Assembly: GCF_029892515.1 (NCBI RefSeq)
Contig: NZ_JARXVF010000002.1
Coordinates: 62,001 to 126,000, forward strand
DNA: 64,000 nucleotides
From: Pseudaminobacter soli (ex Li et al. 2025)
GTDB lineage: Bacteria; Pseudomonadota; Alphaproteobacteria; Rhizobiales; Rhizobiaceae
Direction of reading: 5' to 3'
The position numbers and the translations under genes were made by a program. Under the pieces are notes generated by a model. The model was not told the DNA's origin. It ran no database searches and saw only the letters and a list, made by a program, of their open reading frames with translations. Of this stretch, positions 16,881 through 25,085 are shown piece after piece. Numbering within the stretch: position 1 is the stretch's first letter; every line of letters starts with the position of its first letter.

Positions 16881-17210
16881 TCAACAAAAGAACCTTCCCG
16901 CTTCGGTCAACCGAACGCTGTGCTTTCTGAACAGCACGACCTTGCCATGCTGCATTGTGCAGATGCGGTCGCCGATGCGCATCGCCTGGTCGAGCCTTGG
17001 CCGACGAAGATCACCGTGCGGCTGATTTTCCGCCGATCTCGACGGAGCCCCAGATCGGCTCGATCAGGTCGACTTGCCGAAACCAGACAGGCCCATGATG
17101 ACGAAAGTCTCGCCGGCCGTGATGTCGAAGCCTGCGTCGTCGACACCGATGGTACAACCGGTGGACGGCTCGGTTTCGATTTCGAACAGGCAGGGCGGGA
17201 CAAGCTCCAT
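16881..17210 (-). pseudogene. Decayed glycine betaine/choline ABC transporter ATPase (ProV-like)
   Basis: On the minus strand from ATG 17210 the sequence reads [20 protein letters not shown] then [10 protein letters not shown], the start of a ProV-type ATPase including Walker A. A stop follows at once. A frame change continues with [13 protein letters not shown], which in intact genes comes about ten residues after Walker A. Later MRIGDRICTMQHGKVVLF matches the segment after the H-loop (usual form AIRIGDRIAIMKDG). The signature and Walker B region are missing. The gene has therefore suffered at least two internal deletions and a frameshift. No permease or binding protein of this system is nearby. 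Confidence 0.75.
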
Positions 17211-17255
17211 CCTAAACCAAAGTAGCCGTTCCAGGCACGCTGGCTCGTGTTACGT

Positions 17256-17278
17256 TGCGTAAGCGGACTGCTTACGCA
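17256..17278. promoter_or_regulatory. Perfect 9-bp inverted repeat upstream of second Liv-type operon
   Basis: TGCGTAAGC (17256-17264) and GCTTACGCA (17270-17278) are exact inverted copies around a GGACT loop, 95 bp before the ATG of the binding-protein gene. No T-run follows. It may be a dimeric operator or a hairpin left from the decayed upstream gene. Confidence 0.5.
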
Positions 17279-17372
17279 TGGCTACGCGCGTGCTTCGCGT
17301 CCGGGGAGAGGCCACTGCAAAGACACGGGTGCCTCAATCGTAGCCAGGCGTTTGCCATAAGGGAGGTTGCGA

Positions 17373-18581
17373 ATGATCAAGTCCTATCTTGCCTCGGCAG
17401 TTCTTCTGGCGGCGATGGCCGCGCCCGCTTCCGCCGCCGGCATATCGGACGGGAAGGTCAAGATCGGCATCTTGAACGACCAGTCGGGGGTCTACGCCGA
17501 CTTTGGCGGCAAGTGGTCGGTCGAGGCCGCCAAGATGGCGGTCGAGGATTTTGGCGGCAAGGTGCAAGGTGCGCCTATCGAGGTGATCGACGCCGACCAC
17601 CAGAACAAGCCCGACATCGCCGCCAGCATCGCGCGCCAATGGTATGACACCGAGCAGGTGGATGCGATCATGGAACTGACCACGTCGTCCGTGGCGCTGG
17701 CGGTGCAGGACATCTCCAAGGAAAAGAAGAAGATCGACATCGTCACGGGCGCGGCGACCACCGATCTTACAGGAAAGCAGTGTTCGCCCTACGGCTTCCA
17801 CTGGGCCTATGACACGCATTCGCAGGCGGTCGGGACCGGCGGCGCGCTGGTCGAGCAGGGTGGTGACAGCTGGTATTTCATCACGGTCGACTATGCCTTC
17901 GGATATTCGCTCGAAGAGCAGACCGCCAAATATGTGAAAGCCCATGGCGGCAAGGTGCTCGGCGAAGTGCGCTATCCGCTCGGTGCAACCGACTACTCGT
18001 CCTTCCTGCTGCAGGCTCAATCGTCGGGTGCCAAGATCATCGGCCTTGCCAATGCCGGCCTCGACACCTCCAACTCGATCAAGCAGGCAGCTGAGTTTGG
18101 CATTGTCCAGGGCGGGCAGCGTCTGGCGGCGCTGCTGTTCACTTTGTCTGAAGTGCACGGGCTCGGCCTGAAAGCAGCGCAGGGCGTGGTGCTGACGGAA
18201 GGCTACTACTGGGACCGCGACGATAAGAGCCGCGAGTTCGCCGAGCGCTTCTTCGAGCGCACCGGCCGGATGCCTAACATGATCCAGGCCGGCACCTATT
18301 CCGCCGTGCTCCAATATCTGAAGGCGGTCGACAGGGCCGGCACCGATGATGCCGAGGCGGTGGCCAAGGAACTCCACGAAATGCCGGTCAATGATGTCTT
18401 CGCCAGCAACGGCAAGGTGCAGGCCGATGGCTCGATGGTCCACGACATGTACCTCTACCAGGTCAAGAAGCCGGAAGAGAGCAAAAAGGACTGGGATTAC
18501 TACAGCTATCTGGCGACGATCCCCGGCGACCAGGCATTCCTGAAGGCCGAGGAAAGTGGCTGCCCGCTCGTCTCCAAGTGA
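17373..18581 (+). CDS. Liv-type ABC transporter substrate-binding protein
   Basis: 402 residues with a signal peptide ending near ASAAG, then VKIGILNDQSGVYADFGGKW, the typical beginning of the branched-chain/amide-type binding fold. Sequence in the hinge (ITVDYAFGYSLEEQ) and the AQSSGAKIIGLANAG region fit the subgroup often seen with urea/amide or short-acid importers. ATG 17373 is used because GGGAGG lies directly before it. First gene of a complete five-gene importer; no catabolic gene follows, so the ligand cannot be guessed. Confidence 0.85.
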   Translation: MIKSYLASAVLLAAMAAPASAAGISDGKVKIGILNDQSGVYADFGGKWSVEAAKMAVEDFGGKVQGAPIEVIDADHQNKPDIAASIARQWYDTEQVDAIMELTTSSVALAVQDISKEKKKIDIVTGAATTDLTGKQCSPYGFHWAYDTHSQAVGTGGALVEQGGDSWYFITVDYAFGYSLEEQTAKYVKAHGGKVLGEVRYPLGATDYSSFLLQAQSSGAKIIGLANAGLDTSNSIKQAAEFGIVQGGQRLAALLFTLSEVHGLGLKAAQGVVLTEGYYWDRDDKSREFAERFFERTGRMPNMIQAGTYSAVLQYLKAVDRAGTDDAEAVAKELHEMPVNDVFASNGKVQADGSMVHDMYLYQVKKPEESKKDWDYYSYLATIPGDQAFLKAEESGCPLVSK

Positions 18582-19378
18582 GCGCTGGAGCCACCGTGGC
18601 CGACGAACCATGCATGGACTCTACCGAGCCTCGGGTGGTGCTTTCCGCCCGCGGGCTGCGGCGTGTATTTGGCGGTTTTGTCGCCGTCGACAATGTCGAC
18701 CTCGATGTCCATCACGCCCGCATCCATGCCTTGATCGGCCCCAACGGGGCCGGCAAGACAACTGTCTTCAACCTGCTGACCAAATTCCTGGAACCGACCA
18801 GCGGCCGCATAGAACTGCTCGGCCACGACATCACCCGCATGCCGCCGGCGGCGGTGGCGCGGATGGGGTTGGTGCGTTCCTTCCAGATCTCGGCGATCTT
18901 CCCGCATCTCACGGTGCTCGACAATGTGCGGGTCGCCTTGCAGCGCCCGGCCGGGCTCAGCGCGCAGTTCTGGCGGCCGCTTTCGGCGCTCGACCGGCTG
19001 ACGCCGCGCGCCGAGGAACTGCTGGACGCCGTCGGCCTTGCCGATGCCCGCAACAAGCTTGCTGCTGACCTTTCCTATGGCCGTAAGCGCGTACTCGAGA
19101 TCGCCACCACTCTGGCGCTCGACCCCAAGGTGCTGCTGCTGGACGAGCCGATGGCCGGCATGGGGCACGAAGACGTTGGCATGGTCTCTACCCTCATTCG
19201 CTCGGTGGCCAGGGACCGCGCGGTGCTGATGGTCGAGCACAACCTCTCGGTAGTGGCCGACCTGTCGGACTGGATCACCGTCATGCAGCGCGGCAAGGTG
19301 CTTGCAACCGGCGACTATCCTACCGTCGCCGCCGACGAGCGGGTCAAGGTTGCCTACATGGGCATGGAGGAAGGCTGA
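18578..19378 (+). CDS. Liv-type ABC transporter ATPase (LivG-like)
   Basis: 266 residues starting with GTG overlapping the stop of the binding-protein gene (GTGA). Walker A GPNGAGKT falls at about residues 53-60. The LivG-type region ARMGLVRSFQISAIFPHLTV follows, with signature variant LSYGRKRVLE and Walker B LLLDEPMAGMGHED. In-frame starts further in (GTG 18596, ATG 18611) are possible but lack better sites. It acts with the LivF-like ATPase encoded next, which is broken in this sequence. Confidence 0.85.
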   Translation: MSAGATVADEPCMDSTEPRVVLSARGLRRVFGGFVAVDNVDLDVHHARIHALIGPNGAGKTTVFNLLTKFLEPTSGRIELLGHDITRMPPAAVARMGLVRSFQISAIFPHLTVLDNVRVALQRPAGLSAQFWRPLSALDRLTPRAEELLDAVGLADARNKLAADLSYGRKRVLEIATTLALDPKVLLLDEPMAGMGHEDVGMVSTLIRSVARDRAVLMVEHNLSVVADLSDWITVMQRGKVLATGDYPTVAADERVKVAYMGMEEG

Positions 19379-20087
19379 TGGCGGGCGCAGCACCGTTGCT
19401 CAGCGTGCGTGGCCTGAACGCCTGGTACGGCGAGAGCCACGCGCTGCACGGCGTCGATATCGACGTCCATCGCGGTGAGACGGTGACGCTGCTCGGCCGC
19501 AACGGCGTCGGCAAGACCACGACGCTGCGCGCCATCATGGGGCTGATCCGCAAGCGTACCGGCGAGATCGCTTTCGATGGGCAGGACCTGATGCGGTTGC
19601 CTCTGCACCGCACCGCGCATGCCGGCATCGGCTTCGTGCCGGAGGAACGCGGCATCTTCGCCACGCTCACCGTCGATGAGAACCTCCTCCTGCCACCCGT
19701 CGTGGCCAAGGGGGCATGAGCACGGAGGAAATCTTCGCGCTGTTTCCGAACCTCAAGGAACAGCGCAACAGCCAGGGCACGAAACTTTCGGGTGGCGAGC
19801 AGCAGATGCTGGCCATCGCGCGCATGCTGCGTACCGGCGTCACAATGCTCCTGCTCGACGAGCCGACGGAAGGGCTGGCGCCGGTCATCGTGCATCAGAT
19901 CAGCGAGCTTCTGATGACACTGAAGGCACGTGGCATGACCGTCCTGCTGGTCGAACAGAATTTTCGTTTTGCCAGCCGGGTCGCGGACCGCTTCTATTTG
20001 ATGGAGCACGGCAAGGTGGTGAGCGGCTTCCCGGTCGAGGAATTGTCGGTGCATATGGATGAACTGCACGACGTTCTGGGGGTCTGA
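19378..20087 (+). pseudogene. LivF-like ABC ATPase gene split by a frameshift
   Basis: The first frame (19378-19719, 113 codons) carries Walker A GRNGVGKTT and the LivF marker FVPEERGIFATLTVDENLLL, then stops. The second frame (19716-20087, 123 codons) carries LSGGEQQMLAIARML, Walker B LLLDEPTEGLAP and the H-loop. Together they make one normal 236-residue LivF. The break lies in a run of five G at about 19710-19714; six G would restore a single frame (KGGMSTEE). The stop and the internal ATG overlap as ATGA, so the second half could be re-initiated. A real mutation, a sequencing slip or a split gene are all possible. Confidence 0.85.
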
Positions 20088-20093
20088 GGCGAC

Positions 20094-20981
20094 ATGACCA
20101 CGATCTTCGGCATTCCCATCCAGGCCTTCCTCGGACAATTGCTGATCGGCCTGATCAACGGCTCTTTCTATGCCATGCTGAGTCTTGGCCTGGCCGTCAT
20201 CTTCGGCATGCTGCGCATCATCAATTTCGCCCATGGTGCGCAATATATGCTGGGCGCTTTTGTCGGTTATCTTCTGCTGGTGAATCTTGGCATCGGCTAC
20301 TGGCCGGCGCTCATCCTCGTGCCGCTGGCGGTGGGACTATTCGGCATGGCGGTCGAGCGATTGGGGCTGTCCCGACTTTACGGTCTTGATCCGCTCTACG
20401 GTTTGCTGTTCACCTTCGGGCTGGCCCAGACCGTGGAGGGCATATTCCGCTACTATTATGGCGTGTCGGGAAACCCGTATTCGGTGCCGCCGCTGCTGGC
20501 GGGCAGTACCAATCTCGGCTTCATGTTCCTGCCCAATTACCGGGGCTGGGTGGTGGTGGCATCGTTGATTGTCTGCCTCGGCACCTGGCTGCTGATCGAA
20601 AAGACGCGGCTGGGCTCCTATCTGCGGGCGGCGACCGAGAACCCGCACCTGGTGCAGGCTTTCGGCGTGAACGTGCCGCTGCTGGTGACCCTGACCTACG
20701 GGCTCGGCTCAGCACTGGCCGGCCTGGCTGGCATCCTGGCCGCACCGATCTATCAGGTAAGCCCGCTTATGGGCTCGGACATCATCATCGTCGTCTTCGC
20801 GGTGGTCGTGGTGGGTGGCCTGGGCTCGATCCTGGGCGCCATCGTCACCGGCTACGTGCTGGGCCTTGCCGAAGGGCTGACCAAGGTCTTCTATCCTGAA
20901 GCGTCCAACATCGTGATCTTCGTCATCATGGCCATCGTGCTCCTGCTGCGGCCGGCCGGCCTGTTTGGAAGGGATGCCTGA
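20094..20981 (+). CDS. Liv-type ABC transporter permease (LivH-like)
   Basis: 295 residues of mostly membrane helices. It shows LivH features LINGSFYAMLSLGLAVIFGM and NFAHGAQYMLGAF early and VVVVGGLGSILGAIVTG late. It lies 6 bp after the broken LivF-like gene in the same direction and is followed at once by the LivM-like gene. It would form the channel of the second Liv-type importer. Confidence 0.86.
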   Translation: MTTIFGIPIQAFLGQLLIGLINGSFYAMLSLGLAVIFGMLRIINFAHGAQYMLGAFVGYLLLVNLGIGYWPALILVPLAVGLFGMAVERLGLSRLYGLDPLYGLLFTFGLAQTVEGIFRYYYGVSGNPYSVPPLLAGSTNLGFMFLPNYRGWVVVASLIVCLGTWLLIEKTRLGSYLRAATENPHLVQAFGVNVPLLVTLTYGLGSALAGLAGILAAPIYQVSPLMGSDIIIVVFAVVVVGGLGSILGAIVTGYVLGLAEGLTKVFYPEASNIVIFVIMAIVLLLRPAGLFGRDA

Positions 20982-20982
20982 C

Positions 20983-21975
20983 ATGGCCGAAACTACGTTG
21001 CGCAACACTCGGGCACGGATGTCCTCACGGCTGGAGCAGGGACTGGTCGTGATCGGGATCCTTGTTTTGCTGGCGGCACCCTTTTTCGTATACCCGATCT
21101 TGCTGATGAAGATGCTGTGCTTTGCGCTGTTCGCCTGTGCCTTCAATCTTCTGCTCGGCTATACGGGCCTTCTGTCGTTCGGCCATGCCACCTTTTTCGG
21201 CGGGGCCGCCTATTTCTGCGCCCATGCGGTGAAGGTGTGGGGCTGGCCGCCCGAAGCAGGCATTTTACTCGGCGTCGCCGGCGCAGCCACGCTCGGCCTG
21301 GTGATGGGCTTCTTCGCCATCCGCCGGCAAGGCATCTATTTCGCCATGATCACGCTGGCGCTGGCGCAGATGTTCTACTTTTTCTGCGTGCAGGCGCCCT
21401 TCACCCATGGCGAGGATGGCATCCAGGGCGTGCCACGCGGCTTGCTCTTCGGGCTCCTCGATCTCAACCAGCCACTCAACATCTACTATTTCGTGCTGGT
21501 CGTGTTCCTGCTGGGCGTGTTCGCTATTTGGCGCATCGTCAATTCGCCCTTCGGCATGGTCTTGCGCTCCATCCGTGAGAATGAGAACCGCGCCGTCTCG
21601 CTCGGCTATTCGGTCGCTAACTACAAACTCGCCGCCTTCGTGATGTCGGCGGCGCTGGCTGGGCTTGCGGGAGCGGTCAAGGCGATCGTATTCCAGTTCG
21701 CCACGCTGACCGACGTGACATGGCAGATGTCGGGCGAAGTCATCCTGATGACGCTGCTCGGCGGTATCGGCACCATGGTTGGTCCGATCGTCGGGGCTGG
21801 ATTGGTGGTGGGGCTGGAGAACGCGCTGGCCACTTCCGGTTTCCCGGTGATGATCGCCACCGGCGCCATCTTCATGGCCTGCGTGATGTTGTTCCGGCGA
21901 GGCATCGTCGGTGAAATCCAGGCACGCTGGACCGCCCGTCGCGAAAGAGGCTCAGGGAATGAGGTGAATGTCTGA
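20983..21975 (+). CDS. Liv-type ABC transporter permease (LivM-like)
   Basis: 330 residues. LivM hallmarks include NLLLGYTGLLSFGHATFFGG, the AIRRQGIYFAMITLALAQMF segment and LLGGIGTMVGPIVGAGLV near the end. The ATG at 20983 was chosen because GGAAGGG at 20968-20973 gives ideal spacing and it begins just after the stop of the LivH-like gene; two alternative starts lie inside that gene. It ends a five-gene operon, and the next genes converge from the other strand. Confidence 0.85.
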   Translation: MAETTLRNTRARMSSRLEQGLVVIGILVLLAAPFFVYPILLMKMLCFALFACAFNLLLGYTGLLSFGHATFFGGAAYFCAHAVKVWGWPPEAGILLGVAGAATLGLVMGFFAIRRQGIYFAMITLALAQMFYFFCVQAPFTHGEDGIQGVPRGLLFGLLDLNQPLNIYYFVLVVFLLGVFAIWRIVNSPFGMVLRSIRENENRAVSLGYSVANYKLAAFVMSAALAGLAGAVKAIVFQFATLTDVTWQMSGEVILMTLLGGIGTMVGPIVGAGLVVGLENALATSGFPVMIATGAIFMACVMLFRRGIVGEIQARWTARRERGSGNEVNV

Positions 21976-22181
21976 CTTCGGCGTCGCTTCCGGGAGTAGG
22001 AGACCGTAGCTGTTGTAATCTCTATGAACCAGCATCGCCTTCAGGCTTGATTTCCAATGCGGCTAGCCGGCGACTGACCGTCGATTTGGTGTACGGCTGA
22101 AAGGCGCAGGTTGGCTTGTAGCCGCTGCCTATGCTCGAGGGTTCAGGCAGCGACACGATATGACTTCGTTCCCCGAGTTGG

Positions 22182-23048
22182 TCAGGTCGGCTGATCCTTG
22201 CCGCGCTGGGCAACGATGCTGAGAAGCGCCAGAAGGCCCGACCCCATCATTAGGAAGACCGACACCGCATTAAGCACCGGCGTGGAGCCTACCTTCACCA
22301 TGCGGTCATACATCGTGATGGTCAGGGGTGCGTCGGAGCCAACCAGCATCAGCGTCGTGTTGAAATTCTCGAAGGAGACGAGGAACGCCACGACAAAGGC
22401 CGAGAACAGAGCGGGTGCGAGATAGGGCAGCGTGACGGTCGCCAACACCCGCAGACGCGACGCGCCAAGGTTCAGTGCTGCCTCCTCCAGTGCTACGTCG
22501 AACTTCCGCAGGCGCGCCGCGATCACCAGCGACGTAATCGTCACCAGGAAAGAAAACTGGCCGAGCACGACGAGGAAGGTGCCCGGGCGCAGAAAATCCC
22601 ATTCCAGATCGAGCGTGTCTTCCACGCCGTTCGCGATCATGCTCGCAAAGACGAGGATCGATATGCCGAGGATGACGCCGGGGATGACCAGCGGCACGAT
22701 CATCAGCACATAGAGCAGGCTCTTGCCGGGGAACTGTTTGCGTTCAAACAGGAAGGCATTGCAGGTGCCCACGATCACCGACAGTGCCGACACCGTCAGG
22801 CCGATGAACAGCGAGTTCCAAAGGCCTTCCATCAGCCGCCGGTCATTGAACATACCAAGCTTCGGCTCAGTGGAGCCGAAGAACCATTCCAGCGTGAAGC
22901 CTTTCCACGGCAATGCCGGGAAGATCGAGTCGTTGAAAGCGAAGATCGCGGCGGCGGTAAGCGGCGCGGCGAGATAGAGGAAGAACGCGAGCATGTAGCC
23001 GCCATAGATCCAGCGCAGGAAGGTCGACTGAGGCGCGGCAACGTTCAT
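22182..23048 (-). CDS. PotC-like ABC permease (spermidine/putrescine type), first set
   Basis: 288 residues with about six membrane helices. The BPD_transp domain contains the coupling motif EEAALNLGASRLRVLATVTLPYLAPALF, the EAA loop of PotC-type permeases. It is last in a minus-strand operon (binding protein, ATPase, PotB, PotC) and starts 4 bp after the PotB-like stop. The cationic or amine ligand is inferred from family and from the linked aldehyde dehydrogenase. Confidence 0.86.
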   Translation of the reverse strand: MNVAAPQSTFLRWIYGGYMLAFFLYLAAPLTAAAIFAFNDSIFPALPWKGFTLEWFFGSTEPKLGMFNDRRLMEGLWNSLFIGLTVSALSVIVGTCNAFLFERKQFPGKSLLYVLMIVPLVIPGVILGISILVFASMIANGVEDTLDLEWDFLRPGTFLVVLGQFSFLVTITSLVIAARLRKFDVALEEAALNLGASRLRVLATVTLPYLAPALFSAFVVAFLVSFENFNTTLMLVGSDAPLTITMYDRMVKVGSTPVLNAVSVFLMMGSGLLALLSIVAQRGKDQPT

Positions 23049-23052
23049 GGCC

Positions 23053-23922
23053 TTAATCCTTCGCGACGGTGGAAGCCAGGCTCTGCCCGGTCAAACGCAG
23101 TCCGAGCCAGACGATGAAGGACGTGAATGCCAGCAAAAGAACGCCGAACGTCGCCCCAGATTCCCAATTGTAGCGGGTGACGAACTGCTCGTAGATCTGC
23201 TCGGTGAACCACATGCTGTTCTTGCCGCCGAGCAGGATAGGCGTCAGATAGCTGCCGGCCGTCAACATGAACACAATGATGCAGCCCGCGACAATGCCCG
23301 GCATCGCATAAGGTACGACGATGCGGCGGAACACGGTGAAGCGGCTGCCGCCGAGATTGTAGCCGGCCTCTAGGAGCGAGTTGTCCATGCCATCCAGGGT
23401 CGAGACTAGCGGAACGATCATGAACAGGACGACCGTGTAGACCAGGCCGACAACGACCGTGATGTCATTGTATAGCAGTTCCACCGGCCCACCGATGAGG
23501 CCGATCTTTTGCAGGAAGCCAGAGATCAGTCCGGTCTCGCGCAGGAGAACGATCCAGCCGAACGCGCGCACCAAATCGCTGACCCAGAGTGGAATGAGGC
23601 ACATAAGGAACAATGCCGCGCGCGAACGCTGCTTGGCGATCTTGGCGATATAGTAGGCGACGGGAAAGCCAACGATCAGCGCCAGGATCGTCACCAGGAT
23701 CGACATCCAGGCGGTGCGCAGCAAGGTGTTCCAGTAGACCGGTTCGCCCAGGAAGTCCGCGTAATTGGCGAAGCTGAAAGTGTACTGGCCCGGCCCCAGC
23801 TTCTCGCGCAGCGACAGATAGCCGATGCCGATCTGCGGCAGGATGATCAGCAGCACCATCCACAGCACAAATGGCATGAAAAGAAGGATCAGTGAAAGTT
23901 TGCCGGTGTCGGAGCGTGGCAT
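23053..23922 (-). CDS. PotB-like ABC permease (spermidine/putrescine type), first set
   Basis: 289 residues. The N-terminus is a basic segment plus membrane helix (SLILLFMPFVLWMVLLIILP), and the coupling loop reads EAGYNLGGSRFTVFRRIVVPYAMPGI. The start at 23922 was chosen because it follows the stop of the ATPase gene by a few bases; the frame remains open 11 codons further into the ATPase gene but without a ribosome site. It pairs with the PotC-like subunit to form the channel. Confidence 0.85.
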   Translation of the reverse strand: MPRSDTGKLSLILLFMPFVLWMVLLIILPQIGIGYLSLREKLGPGQYTFSFANYADFLGEPVYWNTLLRTAWMSILVTILALIVGFPVAYYIAKIAKQRSRAALFLMCLIPLWVSDLVRAFGWIVLLRETGLISGFLQKIGLIGGPVELLYNDITVVVGLVYTVVLFMIVPLVSTLDGMDNSLLEAGYNLGGSRFTVFRRIVVPYAMPGIVAGCIIVFMLTAGSYLTPILLGGKNSMWFTEQIYEQFVTRYNWESGATFGVLLLAFTSFIVWLGLRLTGQSLASTVAKD

Positions 23923-23927
23923 CGCGC

Positions 23928-25004
23928 TCACCCCGCAACGCTGAAGCAGAGGCAATGCTCCCGACGCCAGGAGATGTCCGATTTGTCGCCGGGCTTGACC
24001 GACAGCGAACCGTCCATCACCGCATGACTGACTTCGATCAGATTGCCGCCGGTAGTGCGGACCAGAACGCGGCTGTTCGCGCCGTTGAACAGCAGGCTGT
24101 CGACAGCACCGGACAGGCGATTGCCATCCTTGCCTTCGCCCAGGGAAATGGTTTCGGGGCGGACAAACACCTCGACCTTCGCGCCTGCGCGGACATTTCC
24201 GTCGCTGACCGTAGCGATCACCTCGCCGCCGGCGTCGAGCTCCACCCGTGCTTCGCCACCAGCAATGGTAACCACGCGGCCTGGCCAGCGGTTGTTGTCG
24301 CCGACGAAACCAGCGACAAAGCCGGTCCTCGGGTTGTTGTAGAGCTCCTGCGGCGAGCCGATCTGCTCGAAGCGGCCGGCATTCATGACCGCCACATTGT
24401 CGGACATGACCAGCGCTTCCGACTGATCGTGCGTGATGTAGAGGAAGGTCGTGTTGAACTGGTTCTGAAGGAGCTTCAGCTCGATTTTCATGCGCTCGCG
24501 CAGTTTCAGGTCGAGCGCGCCGAGCGGCTCGTCCAGGAGGAGCACGTCTGGCTCCAGCACCATGCAGCGGGCGATGGCGATGCGCTGCTTCTGTCCACCT
24601 GACAGCTGCGAAACCTGCTTTTCCGCGACGCCGGGGAGGCTTATGCGGTCCAGAACGGCAGTCACCTTGCGCGCGATGTCAGCCTTGCTCTCACCGCGGC
24701 AACGCAGGCCATAAGCGATGTTCTCGCCGACATTCATCATCGGGAAAAGCGCAAGGTGCTGAAACACCATCTTGACGCTGCGCTTGTTCGGAGGCGTCGA
24801 GATGACCGAAGTGCCCTTGATACGGATATCGCCACTGGTAGGCTCTTCGAACCCCGCGATCATGCGCATCAGGGTCGTCTTGCCGCAGCCGGATGGACCG
24901 AGGATCGAAAAGAATGAACCGCGCGGCACGTCGAAGGACACGTTGTTGACCGCGATATGCCGGCCGAACTGCTTGGTCAGGCCCTCGCATTGAAGATCGT
25001 GCAT
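23928..25004 (-). CDS. PotA-like ABC transporter ATPase, first set
   Basis: 358 residues, two domains: a nucleotide-binding domain with Walker A GPSGCGKT (36-43), signature LSGGQ (134-138) and Walker B LLLDEP (155-160), then a C-terminal TOBE domain (about 280-350) typical of PotA/FbpC-type ATPases, which often has a regulatory or ligand-sensing role. It lies between the binding-protein gene, from which a hairpin separates it, and the permease genes. Confidence 0.87.
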   Translation of the reverse strand: MHDLQCEGLTKQFGRHIAVNNVSFDVPRGSFFSILGPSGCGKTTLMRMIAGFEEPTSGDIRIKGTSVISTPPNKRSVKMVFQHLALFPMMNVGENIAYGLRCRGESKADIARKVTAVLDRISLPGVAEKQVSQLSGGQKQRIAIARCMVLEPDVLLLDEPLGALDLKLRERMKIELKLLQNQFNTTFLYITHDQSEALVMSDNVAVMNAGRFEQIGSPQELYNNPRTGFVAGFVGDNNRWPGRVVTIAGGEARVELDAGGEVIATVSDGNVRAGAKVEVFVRPETISLGEGKDGNRLSGAVDSLLFNGANSRVLVRTTGGNLIEVSHAVMDGSLSVKPGDKSDISWRREHCLCFSVAG

Positions 25005-25036
25005 GATATGCTCGCCAGTTGATGGCTAAAATTCCA

Positions 25037-25067
25037 GGCCCGCAGGGAGGTTTGCTCCCCGCGGGCC
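25037..25067 (-). promoter_or_regulatory. Hairpin between binding-protein and ATPase genes
   Basis: GGCCCGC (25037-25043) pairs exactly with GCGGGCC (25061-25067), extended by GGGAG/CTCCC after one mismatch, with a 5-base loop. On the transcribed strand it follows the binding-protein stop and precedes the PotA-like start. Such structures usually raise the amount of binding-protein mRNA relative to the downstream genes. Confidence 0.65.
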
Positions 25068-25085
25068 GTATGAATGTCAGGTCGC

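Larger units (their letters stand above)
16843..17372. other. Intergenic stretch with decayed proV-like gene and an inverted repeat
   Basis: Holds a minus-strand pseudogene (16881-17210), a perfect 9-bp inverted repeat (17256-17278) and the GGGAGG ribosome binding site (17361-17366) of the following binding-protein gene. No other coding signal is visible. Confidence 0.6.

Noticed and set aside
17334-18611. 425-codon minus-strand frame opposite the second Liv-type binding protein
   Set aside because: Shadow frame; the plus strand encodes a complete secreted binding protein.
22022-22213. 63-codon minus-strand frame after the second Liv-type operon
   Set aside because: Overlaps the end of the PotC-like gene and shows no similarity to a known small protein.
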